31,843 nt of DNA from contig CALZJV010000007.1 in the NCBI GenBank assembly GCA_945787595.1, forward strand, positions 1 through 31,843. Reading direction: 5' to 3'. The notes under the pieces are model-generated. The model had not been told where the DNA came from, made no database searches, and worked only from the letters and a program-made list of their open reading frames with translations. Each line of letters begins with the position of its first letter. Positions within the stretch are counted from its first letter, which is position 1. Position numbers and translations under genes: made by a program. Origin of the DNA: an uncultured Desulfobacterales bacterium (lineage in GTDB: Bacteria > Desulfobacterota > Desulfobacteria > Desulfobacterales > JAFDCJ01). Shown here piece after piece: positions 1-7,867 of the stretch.

Positions 1-1
1 A

Positions 2-676
2 GCACAAAACCGTGATTGGGAAGGGCTGGATACCTTTTTCTGGCAAGGTCGTCCCATGATCCTTATCGCCGATTTTGGTGATAATCAAGAGCAGCACGAT
101 ACCCATACGCTTTATATCGTCGAAGAGCCCGAACTCGAGGGTAAACGTTATAGTGAATCATCTGCCGTCAAATTGGCTTGGCGCATTGTTTTTTCATACC
201 CGGTTCACAAGCACGATGCCGAAGGCGTTTCCGTGGATGCGGCCGGCGGAAAGGTCCTTATTCTGACCAAACATGATAATCCGCCTCTGCTTTTCGAGCT
301 GCCGTTGATACCGCCGGACTACCCTATCGTTGCTAATAAAGTTGCGGCGGTGAGGCAGATTCCGCCACCTTCAGATGAAGACCTGTTGCAGAAAAATGGA
401 AAATATCGATCCCAGCCAACCGCGCTGGATCTTTCTCCCGATGGCCGCCAAGCGGTCGTGCTAACTTACAAGCATGCCTATATATTTAATCGCGAAAGCC
501 ATGATTCATGGGCAGCAGCGTTAAGCGGGCACCCAGAAACAGTCCCTTTACCCCTTCCCCAGGATCGAAGTGACTTCCGCCAGCGTGAAGCCATATGTTT
601 CGTGGCCGGCAGCAGGGCGCTGTTGATAACTTCTGAGGGACATGGCGCCGGAATCTTTCGATTAGAAACCAGATGA
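2..676 (+). CDS. C-terminal part of a beta-propeller-like protein (5' end outside window)
   Basis: The frame is open from base 2, so the gene begins upstream of the window; the ATG at 56 is internal. The visible part reads RDWEGLDTFFW, then ILIADFGDNQEQHD, then HDAEGVSVD followed by a VLILTK strand. The order 'DWE ... GDxGDN ... HDAE' is typical of a family of uncharacterised secreted or cytoplasmic beta-propeller proteins related to SdiA-regulated and phytase-esterase-like propellers. Later strands include TALDLSPDGRQAVVLTYKHAYIF, split here as TALDLSPDGRQAVVL and KHAYIF, which is a propeller blade, and a C-terminal AICFVAGSRALLITSEG blade. No catalytic residues can be named. Stop codon TGA at 674-676. 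Function unknown; the fold assignment is by recalled pattern only. Confidence 0.7.
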   Translation, partial: AQNRDWEGLDTFFWQGRPMILIADFGDNQEQHDTHTLYIVEEPELEGKRYSESSAVKLAWRIVFSYPVHKHDAEGVSVDAAGGKVLILTKHDNPPLLFELPLIPPDYPIVANKVAAVRQIPPPSDEDLLQKNGKYRSQPTALDLSPDGRQAVVLTYKHAYIFNRESHDSWAAALSGHPETVPLPLPQDRSDFRQREAICFVAGSRALLITSEGHGAGIFRLETR

Positions 677-853
677 TATTTTATCATTCCGCCACAGTGG
701 AAAGAATCTATTATAGCCATTAATAAGGCCCTTGAGATGGATTCTGATTCTACCACAGCATGGAATAGGAAAGGCTACTCTCTTGAAAAATTAGGTTGAA
801 AAAGTGAGGCACAGAAGGCTTACAAAAAAAGCGAAAAATTAAATAAGAAATAA
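677..853 (+). pseudogene. Decayed TPR-repeat remnant with an internal TGA
   Basis: Directly after the previous stop, one frame reads ESIIAINKALEMDSD, then TTAWNRKGYSLEKLG, a TGA at 797-799, then KSEAQKAYKKSEKLNKK and TAA at 851-853. This matches one tetratricopeptide repeat (A..W...G..L..LG...EA..AY.K...L) plus the end of a preceding helix. The TGA sits where TPRs usually carry Arg or Lys after LG, so a CGA-to-TGA mutation is the simplest cause; it is not a cysteine position. No start codon or ribosome site belongs to it. It is best read as the tail of a lost TPR gene. Confidence 0.6.
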
Positions 854-1365
854 AAATCCTTTCATTTTTTTGGTTTCCGGTGGTGCTATCGATCTAATTT
901 CACTCTTGAGATACCAAAAACTATATGATATCAGCTACATATCATCAAAGATGTCGATAATTGTCGAATTAAATATCCGGCAAGAAATCTACCGCCGGGA
1001 GTCTGGCTAAATAGGGGAAAAAATAGAGGATATCATTAATTTTGCCGAAATTCAGAGAATCTCAATGTATCAAAGGTTGACGCCAACATGTGATACTGAA
1101 AAAAGTCCTTAGGTTGTCAAATTCATTTTGAAATCCAAATTTTAATAATAAGCAGAACCATCTAAATTGCAGTTGTGAAAAAATATATCCTTTTTGTATT
1201 CTTTTTTTTTCATATTGTATTCGATAGATTTCAGCACTTATGAGCTAACCGACTGATATTAAATGATAGCCGGTTTCGATTTGATGTTTGCACGATTTTT
1301 GCGTAACTTAAATGTTTGATCTTCAATTTAGCAAAAACTTGCACTGATACTAAAGGAGGAAAATT
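854..1365. other. AT-rich gene-free stretch upstream of the Gly-rich gene
   Basis: No convincing ORF was seen on either strand. The stretch is AT-rich and holds a possible sigma-54 promoter near its right end (1287-1303) and a strong Shine-Dalgarno sequence (AAAGGAGG) just before the ATG at 1366. Confidence 0.5.
1287..1303 (+). promoter_or_regulatory. Possible sigma-54 (-24/-12) promoter
   Basis: The sequence TTTGCACGATTTTTGCG fits the consensus YTGGCACGNNNNTTGCW at all but two defined positions, with TTGC correctly spaced. One mismatch is at the first G of the -24 GG pair, which weakens the call. Transcription would start near 1314, about 50 bases before the ATG at 1366. No enhancer site was identified. 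Confidence 0.35.
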
Positions 1366-1941
1366 ATGATCGGACTATTATCAGCTGGAAAAAACAAAAA
1401 GAACATTTCAGTTAGATATTTACTTTTAACCTTTTTCGTTTGTATTTCGATGGTTGCGTGGCTTGGAATATCTGACCTTAGGGCGGATGGGAATGATCCT
1501 GAACCTAATACGGATAAAATTGAAGGGGGATTTCAAAATATCACACAAGAACAACGTGCAGAAAACGTTGCCAATGAGGCTGCATTGCAGGACCCTGAAG
1601 ATGGCCATGATGAAGGTTTTTATACCGATCTGATTGATAATTGGCGAGAATCTGGCATGGGTTGGGGGGATATAGTGCATAATTTAAATACAGAGTATGA
1701 CCTCGAAATACATCCTTCTGTGCTGGGATTGGGTCATTCCCAAAAATCTTCAAAAGCTGTTCATTCGTCAAAGCATTCACGTATGAAATCCGGAAATAAT
1801 CAGGGCCAAGGTCTTGCTTTAGGACACAGCAAAGACAACAGCAGCAATCGTGGTGGTGGTCACGGAGGAGGCAAGGGTGGTGGTCACGGAGGCGGCAAGG
1901 GTGGTGGTCACGGAGGCGGCAATGGCGGTGGGAAAAAATAA
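1366..1941 (+). CDS. Secreted Gly/His/Lys-repeat protein
   Basis: A strong Shine-Dalgarno sequence (AAAGGAGG) precedes ATG 1366. Residues about 18-38 form a hydrophobic export signal (YLLLTFFVCISMVAWLGI) followed by an acidic stretch. The middle has the motif FYTDLIDNWRESGMGWGDIV, then IHPSVLGLGH. I recall 'GMGWG.I...L...HP..LG.GH' as a conserved block of small secreted delta-proteobacterial proteins of unknown role. The C-terminus, from about residue 163, is nearly pure Gly with evenly spaced His and Lys, ending in two Lys. Evenly spaced His could bind metal, but that is inference. A hairpin terminator follows at 1995-2027, so it appears to be a single-gene unit. Confidence 0.75.
   Translation: MIGLLSAGKNKKNISVRYLLLTFFVCISMVAWLGISDLRADGNDPEPNTDKIEGGFQNITQEQRAENVANEAALQDPEDGHDEGFYTDLIDNWRESGMGWGDIVHNLNTEYDLEIHPSVLGLGHSQKSSKAVHSSKHSRMKSGNNQGQGLALGHSKDNSSNRGGGHGGGKGGGHGGGKGGGHGGGNGGGKK
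1852..1923 (+). repeat. Three 24-bp tandem repeats coding GGGHGGGK units
   Basis: Three consecutive 24-base units begin at 1852, 1876 and 1900. Each starts GGTGGTGGTCACGGAGG and encodes GGGHGGG plus K or N. Units 1 and 2 differ by a single base, and unit 3 ends AAT instead of AAG. The near identity at DNA level indicates recent expansion by slippage or unequal recombination. Confidence 0.85.
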
Positions 1942-2463
1942 ATTTATAATTTAGGTCTTCAACTATAAAAGAGATACAAAATCATTTCAAATTGAAGGCA
2001 GGACCCGAGCAGGGCGCTGCCTTTTTCTTGATTTGCAGATTACTCCAACAAAGCTTGAATAATCAGAGGTCATAAAAGTTTAAGATATCATCTTTCTCGG
2101 TTTTCAGACTGTCGGTGACGACATCTGCTATAAATCTTAGCCTTTGACATCACCTAAATTTTTATGATATCCATTTGAAATATAACATTTTCAGTATGTT
2201 ACGATAATGGCAAGAACTGACATTTCGTAAAGGCTCAAATTACGGTTAAAATCAGCAAATATCACAAATTTCTCTCAATATTAGATACTCAATATATCAG
2301 TAGCTGCGTGATATTTGGTTTTCTGGCCCGTAACATGAAATTTTTAATTCGAACGGCGAAGTACAAGCTAATTTACACGCCTGATATTTTGAAAGGAGAT
2401 CAGTGGATTTACAAAGCAAGAAGTAAAGTGGATTGATTAAACCGGTAGGGTATTAATCACACT
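1942..2463. other. Gene-free stretch between Gly-rich gene and EamA transporter
   Basis: Apart from the terminator at 1995-2027, I see no gene. A good Shine-Dalgarno sequence (AAAGGAGAT, ending near 2399) is followed by a GTG at 2403 that opens only a seven-codon frame (VDLQSKK, then TAA). It could be a leader peptide or an old start site; nothing more can be said. Confidence 0.4.
1995..2027 (+). terminator. Rho-independent terminator
   Basis: AAGGCAG (1995-2001) pairs with CTGCCTT (2017-2023) around a GC-rich loop and runs into CTTTTTC. It lies about 55 bases after the stop of the Gly-rich gene. Confidence 0.7.
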
Positions 2464-3414
2464 ATGATAATACACAATTTTTCGGGAAATTTTGCAGCAT
2501 TCCTTGCTGCGGGCCTGTTTGGCGCCTCGGTAGTGGCCACCCGTGTGGCAGTTCAGGAAATTCCGCCATTGAACTTAGCGGTTCTCCGATTTGGTCAAGG
2601 AGGATTGATATTGTTCCTATGCCTTTTCATTGGTGCAAGGGATCTCCTTAATGTTAAGCGGCATGATTTACCATTCTTCGTTCTCCTCGGGACCATTCTC
2701 TTTGCAGTTTTCCCGGTGACTTTTAATATTAGCCTCCGCCTTACCGAGGCTTCAAGAGGGGCTCTGATGCTGGCCACCACGCCTATATGGAGCGCGTGGC
2801 TGGCTCGCGCAGCACGAAAGGAACGGCTGATCCTTCGGCAGGTCGCAGGTATCCTAATAACATTCGCTGGTGTGGGGATAGTTCTTGCTGAGCGAGGACT
2901 GAATTGGCAGGGGACTAAGTTGGCGTTGGTCGGAGATGGGTTTATGCTCCTGACAGCCTTTTGTGGTGCATTATATGGCGTTTTAGCTCAACGGATGCTG
3001 GCTCACTATACGGCTCTTACCGTAACTACATATGCAATGGCGTTCGGAACGTTGCTTCTCTTTCCAGCCGCCCTTGTTGAAGGTCTCCCTCAAGCGTTCG
3101 TTCGGATAGATGGGAAGGTAGCGGTTCTGATCCTCTTTCTGGGGATTTTTGGTGGAGCCCTTGGTTACTTCTTCTGGACATATGCCCTGACTCGTCTGAC
3201 ACCGACACAAGTAGCGGTCTATGTGAACGTGAACCCGATGGTGGCAATAATTTGGGGGGCAGTCCTCTTGGCTGAAAAACTCACTGGAGTCTTTGTAGTT
3301 GGCTTGGTGACTGTTGGGATTGGTGTTTTGTTTGTTAACTGGCCAAGAAGGATCGAGTCGGAATGGCACCTCCCTGCAGAATGTAGGTGTTTTATTGTTG
3401 ATTTATATAGTTAA
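2464..3414 (+). CDS. EamA/DMT-family transporter
   Basis: This 316-residue protein is hydrophobic throughout, with about ten predicted membrane segments and two EamA-type halves. The first half contains FAAFLAAGLFGASVVATRVA and ASRGALMLATTPIWSAWLAR; the second contains LGYFFWTYALTRL and PTQVAVYVNVNPMVAIIWGA, then LLAEKLTG. This is the pattern of drug/metabolite transporters that export amino acids or metabolites across the inner membrane. The substrate cannot be inferred. The ATG at 2464 has only a weak upstream ribosome site (GTAGGGT). The last ~20 residues after the final helix are unusual for the family but short. A reductase gene follows after about 38 bases on the same strand and may be co-transcribed. 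Confidence 0.88.
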   Translation: MIIHNFSGNFAAFLAAGLFGASVVATRVAVQEIPPLNLAVLRFGQGGLILFLCLFIGARDLLNVKRHDLPFFVLLGTILFAVFPVTFNISLRLTEASRGALMLATTPIWSAWLARAARKERLILRQVAGILITFAGVGIVLAERGLNWQGTKLALVGDGFMLLTAFCGALYGVLAQRMLAHYTALTVTTYAMAFGTLLLFPAALVEGLPQAFVRIDGKVAVLILFLGIFGGALGYFFWTYALTRLTPTQVAVYVNVNPMVAIIWGAVLLAEKLTGVFVVGLVTVGIGVLFVNWPRRIESEWHLPAECRCFIVDLYS

Positions 3415-3452
3415 CCGAAATAGATAATAATTTTTTTCAGTTGGAGGGTTCT

Positions 3453-4394
3453 ATGCGAATAGCTATTTTTGGAGCAGGATCTGTGGGCGGCTACTTCGGA
3501 GGACGGCTATCCCAGGTTGGGGAAGATGTCGTTTTCATAGCCCGTGGAGAGCATTTGAACGCAATGCTCACGAATGGTCTGCGAGTGGATAGTGTAAATG
3601 GTGACTTTGCGGTGCAGCCGGTTCAAGCAACTGACGATCCATCTAACACAGGGGAAGTTGATATAGTGTTAGTGGGCGTTAAGGCCTGGCAGGTGACCGA
3701 GGCGGCTGAGGTCATGCGACCAATGATCGGACCAGAAACATTTGTCCTGCCGTTGCAAAACGGACTTGAGGCTCCGGCACAATTATCCGAAGTATTAGGA
3801 GTCCAACATGTCTTGGGAGGCTTATGTGGACTCTTTTGTTATGTGGCGGGGCCAGGTCATATCGTCCATGCCGGAACAGATCCTTTCGTAAAATTTGGAG
3901 AGTTGGATAACCTTCGCAGCCGACGAGTTGAAATATTGCTTGACACATTTAAAAGGGCCGGGGTCAACGCAGAAATCCCGCCAGATATCCAGGTTGCCAT
4001 GTGGATGAAATTTCTGGCAATTACAGTGTGGAGTGGGATAGGGGCGGTAACGCGCGCTCCAGTTGGAATATGGCGCAGCCTGCCGGAGACTCGCCGGATG
4101 GCAGAACAGGGGTTGCTGGAAATTATAGCCGTGGCGAAGGCTCGCAATATTTTGTTGCCGGAAGAAGCATTGCAAACAACAATGGCAATATATGATGGTC
4201 TTGCGCCACAGTCGACCGCCTCCATGCAGCGCGACGTGATGCAAGGACGTCTCTCGGAGTTAGAGGCACAGATTGGAGCCGTGGTGCGCTTCGGACAGGA
4301 AGCTGATGTGGCAACCCCGCTTTTCACATTTATCTATCAAAGTTTGTTGCCCATGGAGTTACGAGCACGAGGTCAAGTTCTGTTTGGTGAATAG
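3453..4394 (+). CDS. Ketopantoate reductase (ApbA/PanE) family protein
   Basis: I chose ATG 3453 because GGAGGG at 3443-3448 is well placed and the Rossmann motif GAGSVGGYFGG then falls at residues 7-17, as usual. Further family marks are VLVGVKAWQV (NADPH side), LPLQNGLEAP, the catalytic-domain helix MWMKFLAITVWSGIGAVTR, and STASMQRDVMQGRLSELEAQ, which matches the C-terminal substrate-binding motif. Length (313 residues) is normal. The family reduces 2-dehydropantoate to pantoate with NADPH in coenzyme A synthesis, but many bacteria carry paralogues acting on other 2-oxo acids. No panB or panC gene is nearby, so the exact substrate is uncertain. Confidence 0.88.
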   Translation: MRIAIFGAGSVGGYFGGRLSQVGEDVVFIARGEHLNAMLTNGLRVDSVNGDFAVQPVQATDDPSNTGEVDIVLVGVKAWQVTEAAEVMRPMIGPETFVLPLQNGLEAPAQLSEVLGVQHVLGGLCGLFCYVAGPGHIVHAGTDPFVKFGELDNLRSRRVEILLDTFKRAGVNAEIPPDIQVAMWMKFLAITVWSGIGAVTRAPVGIWRSLPETRRMAEQGLLEIIAVAKARNILLPEEALQTTMAIYDGLAPQSTASMQRDVMQGRLSELEAQIGAVVRFGQEADVATPLFTFIYQSLLPMELRARGQVLFGE

Positions 4395-4521
4395 TCTCGA
4401 GGCTCTGTTCTGCTGCATATCTTTTTTCTTTGAAACCACAGTTTCCAGGGATTACCCAAAGCTGGCGATTGTTGTGTGATCCTATTAACGCAAGGTTCTT
4501 TGCATTTCTAAATCCTTTAGT

Positions 4522-4584
4522 TTTGATATCAAATTCACAAAACCTACATCGCCGATGATCAAATCGGCCTTCCAGCCTTTGATC
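4522..4584. promoter_or_regulatory. Palindrome cluster with TTTGAT/ATCAAA half-sites
   Basis: A perfect 12-base palindrome TTTGATATCAAA (4522-4533) is followed by GATCAAA (4557-4563) and TTTGATC (4578-4584), a second inverted pair using the same ATCAAA/TTTGAT core. It lies about 120 bases before the DUF3500 gene and could be an operator. No regulator is identifiable. Confidence 0.3.
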
Positions 4585-4702
4585 TGCGAAACTCGACGCA
4601 TGAATCGCGAAACGACATTTTCATGATTCGAAATTTATTACCATCCGTGTTCATCGGCATTTATTTGTGACCTCAATCGCTTTTGCAAAAAGGAGTCGTT
4701 CC

Positions 4703-5689
4703 ATGAACATTGAAGAAGTGTACACACAGATCGATATCGCCAATCGGATGGCTGAAGCAGCCACCGCCTTTCTGGCATCGCTGCGCCCGGATCAAGCGGC
4801 CAAGGCACAAATGACATTCGATGATGCAGCAGCGCGCCGAGATTGGCACTACATCCCTCGCGAGAGGTTGGGTCTTTCACTCAAAGAAATGGAAGCCTAT
4901 CAGCGCGACAAAGCTTTTGCTCTGCTCGATACAGGTCTCGGAGAACAGGCCCGTGTCAAAGCACGCACCATCATTAACCTCGAACCTATCCTCGCCGAAG
5001 TAGAAGGTCCAGGGCGGCGCTTCTCGCGCGATCCAGATCTCTACGACCTGGTCATCTTCGGCATGCCCGGCGCTGAAACTGCCTGGAGCTGGCGTTTTGA
5101 AGGTCACCACATTTCAGTCAACTACACCATCGTCAACGGCTCCCTCGTTGCCCCTACACCCATCTTCTTTGGAGCCAACCCCGCACAGGTTCGCCATGGT
5201 GACCGAGTTGGCCTCCGTGCGCTCAAAGAAGAACAAGACCTGGCTCGTGACTTGTTGGCTTCATTCGACGGCGAACAGAAAAAAGTGGCCATCATCAGCG
5301 CCGATGCCCCCGATGATATCCTTACGCGCAATGTTTCCCGCGTAAGCGACGAAGTGCAAATCGAAGGTCTGCTTCTCAAAGACATGACTGCACCACAGCG
5401 CAACCTCGCTAAAACTCTTATCGACGTGTACGTCAAACGCCTGCCCGAATTCATTGCAGAGGCCCAACAGAAAAAACTCATATCCACTTCTCTCGACACC
5501 GCCGCCTTTGCCTGGGCGGGTGGTGTCAACCGAGGCGAAGGCCACTACTATCGCTTGCTCGGTTCCACCTTCCTGGCCGAATACGATTGCACCCAAAACG
5601 AAGCCAACCACATTCATGCTGTCTGGCGTGACCTCACCAACGACTTCGGCGATGACATCTTGAAGCAACACTATCAGAAAAATCATTAA
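4703..5689 (+). CDS. DUF3500 domain-containing protein
   Basis: ATG 4703 is preceded by AAGGAG at 4690-4695; the GTG at 4667 would add residues of no family likeness. The protein (328 residues) has the DUF3500 signature: DLYDLVIFGMPG, AWSWRFEGHHISVNYTIVNG, PIFFGANPAQVRHG, GLRALKEEQDLARDLL and, near the end, FAWAGGVNRGEGHYYRLLGS, then FLAEYDCTQNEANHIHAVWRD. The conserved Trp, Arg, His-His and the C-terminal His-Tyr/Asn-His groups suggest a ligand or metal site, but no activity is established for the family that I know of. There is no export signal. The gene uses more C-ending codons than its AT-rich surroundings and stands alone, which is compatible with lateral acquisition. Confidence 0.85.
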   Translation: MNIEEVYTQIDIANRMAEAATAFLASLRPDQAAKAQMTFDDAAARRDWHYIPRERLGLSLKEMEAYQRDKAFALLDTGLGEQARVKARTIINLEPILAEVEGPGRRFSRDPDLYDLVIFGMPGAETAWSWRFEGHHISVNYTIVNGSLVAPTPIFFGANPAQVRHGDRVGLRALKEEQDLARDLLASFDGEQKKVAIISADAPDDILTRNVSRVSDEVQIEGLLLKDMTAPQRNLAKTLIDVYVKRLPEFIAEAQQKKLISTSLDTAAFAWAGGVNRGEGHYYRLLGSTFLAEYDCTQNEANHIHAVWRDLTNDFGDDILKQHYQKNH

Positions 5690-6153
5690 TTTTTCCGAAT
5701 CGTCCTTCCGAATTCCGTCGCTTTTTGCAGGTCTTTTATGTCCGGTCGTCCCCTTGCAATGGGTGTCGAATCATTTTCAAATGAAGTCTATTGAAAAATT
5801 GAAATTGTGATTCTGCCCCTGTGGCAGAAAAATATTTAGGTTTTGATGAACATGCCACTTTTTAAGCATTATCGTGACTAAAAGTCAATTTCTGATTTTG
5901 CCCTTATTATCGCAAATCGTTCCGTTTTTAGGCATTTTTGCGCCTAGCTATCCTGTTAGAACCGTATAGGCCTTTTTATTTTTTCCAGCTGTCAATGGGA
6001 TAACCTGTCGAGAGCCTCAAGATCGAACCATCCGCCGCGAATCAGATAATCATCCGCAAAAGGAATCAGTTGACACGGACATCAGTATATGGTCAGAAAT
6101 AGTCTCACCCCGATTATCAACCAATCGACCCTGATTAACTTTACACACTTATA
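5690..6153. other. Gene-free stretch after DUF3500 gene
   Basis: No ORF of substance was found. Two short similar segments (AATTGTGATTCTGCCC near 5805 and AATTTCTGATTTTGCCC near 5888) may be an old duplication. TAGGC and GCCTA flank a small loop near 5930-5946, and AGGCCTTTTT follows near 5977; either could act as a weak terminator. Confidence 0.35.
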
Positions 6154-6597
6154 ATGATGTACTATTCATTTGCCACTGAGGATAATGGACCTGAAATAAA
6201 GCAGTTATTGGCAGACAGTGATCTGCATCATGAGGATATCACCAAGGCTCAATTAAAGCATTTCCTCCTGGGATGGGATGGCCCCAAGTTAGTCGCTATG
6301 ATCGGCCTTGAGATAAAAAAACACAGTGCTTTGCTGCGTTCGCTGGCAGTTGATGCAGACTATCGCAACCGCAGTATTGCAACCAGACTGGTCGGTGAAA
6401 TAGAGGATTATGCTAAATCAATGGAAGTGGAAACCCTTTACTTATTGACCATGACGGCTGAGGCCTTTTTTAAAAAATGCGGCTACCGGCAAATTGCACG
6501 GGATTCCGCCCCGACCGCAATTCAAGAGACTGCCGAGTTTCAAAACCTATGTCCTGCGAGCGCGGTATGCATGGTTAGACATCTCGATGCGGAGTAG
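6154..6597 (+). CDS. arsN2: ArsN2-like GNAT N-acetyltransferase
   Basis: This 147-residue single-domain GNAT protein has the acetyl-CoA-binding region LLRSLAVDADYRNRSIATRL (the usual R/Q-x-x-G-x-G/A loop reads RNRSIA, so the first Gly is replaced by Ser). LYLLTMTAEAFFKKCGY then AP-TAIQETAEF and NLCPASAVCMVRHL follow. The LLT-TA-FF-CGY and EF-LCP-SA-CMV blocks are those of the family annotated as arsenic-resistance acetyltransferase ArsN2. No arsR, arsC, acr3 or arsM gene lies in the window, so a role in arsenic stress is only a family-level suggestion. Two ATGs in tandem (6154, 6157) could start it; neither has a clear ribosome site. Confidence 0.75.
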   Translation: MMYYSFATEDNGPEIKQLLADSDLHHEDITKAQLKHFLLGWDGPKLVAMIGLEIKKHSALLRSLAVDADYRNRSIATRLVGEIEDYAKSMEVETLYLLTMTAEAFFKKCGYRQIARDSAPTAIQETAEFQNLCPASAVCMVRHLDAE

Positions 6598-6778
6598 TAC
6601 AATGGTGAGTCTGGTGTGGATTTCTGATTTTATAAAAAAGAAACAATCCGAATTAGATTCCTAACCCGGGTCCTATTCAAGGATGAAATATATAGTCATT
6701 TTGTATACTGCTTTTACCTTCGTAATTCCGAGATATCAGTTACATGCTGCTGACAGGGGGGAGATTAGGAGAAGTTCC

Positions 6779-7681
6779 ATGATCAATATCCAGCAGACCA
6801 GTGAACGACTCGAGGCGCACCTTCGAGCCCTAACGGAGTCCATTGGGGAACGCAGCGTTCGTTATCCTGAGAACCTTACAAAGACCGCCGGGTATATCCA
6901 ATCGTTTTACGAAGACATCGGTATTGCGGTGCACACAGAACCATACGATTACTCCGGTTTTAAGGTTGCCAACGTGGTCGCAGAGATCTCATCCGGCCCG
7001 CAGCCTACCCGTCGATACCTGCTGGGTGCCCATTACGATTCGGTTTCCGGCACTGTGGGGGCGGATGACAACGCCAGTGCGATTGCCGTGCAGTTGGAGA
7101 CCGCCAGGAGTCTCAAAGCATTGATCGACCGGAAAGACCTCGATCTGGCGGTGACCTTTGTTTCCTTCGCCCTGGAAGAACCGCCGGCTTATGGCACCCG
7201 TTACATGGGCAGCCGGGTATATGCAAAAAAGGCACGCGAAAAACAGGAAAAAATTGACGGTATGATTTGCCTAGAAATGGTGGGCTACGCCTGCTATAAG
7301 CCGGGGTGCCAAAACTATCCGTTTCCGCTGGGGTTTTTCGGATATCCTAAAGAAGGCAACTATATGGGTATCGTCGGCAACTTCAAGTCCGGAGACTTTA
7401 CCCAAGCCCTATTTAAAGCATTTCAAAAAAACCCGCAACTTCCCGTAATCAAATTAAGGATTCCATTCAATGGGAGGATCCTTCCGGCTGTCAGGCTTAG
7501 TGATCATGCCTCTTTCTGGGACCAGGGATTTAAGGGGGTCATGATCACGGACACTGCATTTTTCCGCAACCCCCACTATCATCGACCCTCGGACACTATG
7601 GAAAAGCTAGACTACCGCTTCATGGCCGAGCTGGTGGAAAGCCTGCATATCTTTTTCAAATCTCATCGAAAGGGGCATTGA
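6779..7681 (+). CDS. M28-family zinc metallopeptidase
   Basis: ATG 6779 is favoured because AGGAGAAG lies at 6767-6774; the upstream ATG 6683 lacks a spaced site but would add a hydrophobic segment (YIVILYTAFTFVI) that might be an export signal, so the cell location is open. From 6779 the zinc ligands of the aminopeptidase S/Y (M28) family are visible: His85 in GAHYDS, bridging Asp96 in GADDNAS, the Glu133-Glu134 catalytic pair in SFALEEP, an acidic ligand in CLEMVGY, and the last His in HYHRPSDT. SDHASFWDQGFKGVMITDTA is also characteristic. Length (300 residues) suits a bare catalytic domain. Expected activity is removal of N-terminal residues or cleavage of small peptide or amide substrates. 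It stands apart from the catabolic locus downstream. Confidence 0.88.
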   Translation: MINIQQTSERLEAHLRALTESIGERSVRYPENLTKTAGYIQSFYEDIGIAVHTEPYDYSGFKVANVVAEISSGPQPTRRYLLGAHYDSVSGTVGADDNASAIAVQLETARSLKALIDRKDLDLAVTFVSFALEEPPAYGTRYMGSRVYAKKAREKQEKIDGMICLEMVGYACYKPGCQNYPFPLGFFGYPKEGNYMGIVGNFKSGDFTQALFKAFQKNPQLPVIKLRIPFNGRILPAVRLSDHASFWDQGFKGVMITDTAFFRNPHYHRPSDTMEKLDYRFMAELVESLHIFFKSHRKGH

Positions 7682-7747
7682 ACGGTAAGACTAGACCTGG
7701 GAGAGTGATAAAATTCTGAATCCGTTTTTTCAAAGTCATCATTTTTC

Positions 7748-7777
7748 TTGACATCCCTTCTTGCTGAATAGTATGCA
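7748..7777 (+). promoter_or_regulatory. Sigma-70-type promoter of the GntR gene/catabolic locus
   Basis: TTGACA at 7748-7753 is a perfect -35 box. The best -10 (TATGCA, 7772-7777, 18-base spacer) lies inside the first palindromic operator, so a bound regulator would block RNA polymerase. Confidence 0.5.
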
Positions 7778-7785
7778 AACATACT
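7770..7785. promoter_or_regulatory. Operator 1: AGTATG-N4-CATACT palindrome
   Basis: AGTATGCAAACATACT is a perfect inverted repeat with 6-base arms, placed over the -10 region and about 85 bases before the GntR start. Size and symmetry fit a dimeric GntR-family winged-helix regulator; autoregulation is inferred. Confidence 0.5.
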
Positions 7786-7795
7786 AGCATGCTCA

Positions 7796-7810
7796 TATAC
7801 TCAGAGTATA
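7796..7810. promoter_or_regulatory. Operator 2: TATACTC-A-GAGTATA palindrome
   Basis: This perfect 15-base palindrome uses the same AGTAT/ATACT core as operator 1 but in opposite arrangement, 10 bases further downstream. Two sites with a shared core suggest cooperative binding or two registers for one regulator. Confidence 0.5.
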
Positions 7811-7867
7811 CCTATCCGCGCTCTGCAATTTCTATCCGGCAAGAGTTGAAAGGTGGATATTTAAATC

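Noticed and set aside
3857..4327. 156-residue minus-strand ORF within the ketopantoate reductase gene
   Set aside because: Shadow of a well-supported plus-strand gene with intact family motifs.
4630..4670. String like 'ccgtgttcatcggcatttatttgtg'-type dispersed intergenic repeat, seen near 4643-4668
   Set aside because: Only one copy is present in the window, so repeat status cannot be shown here.
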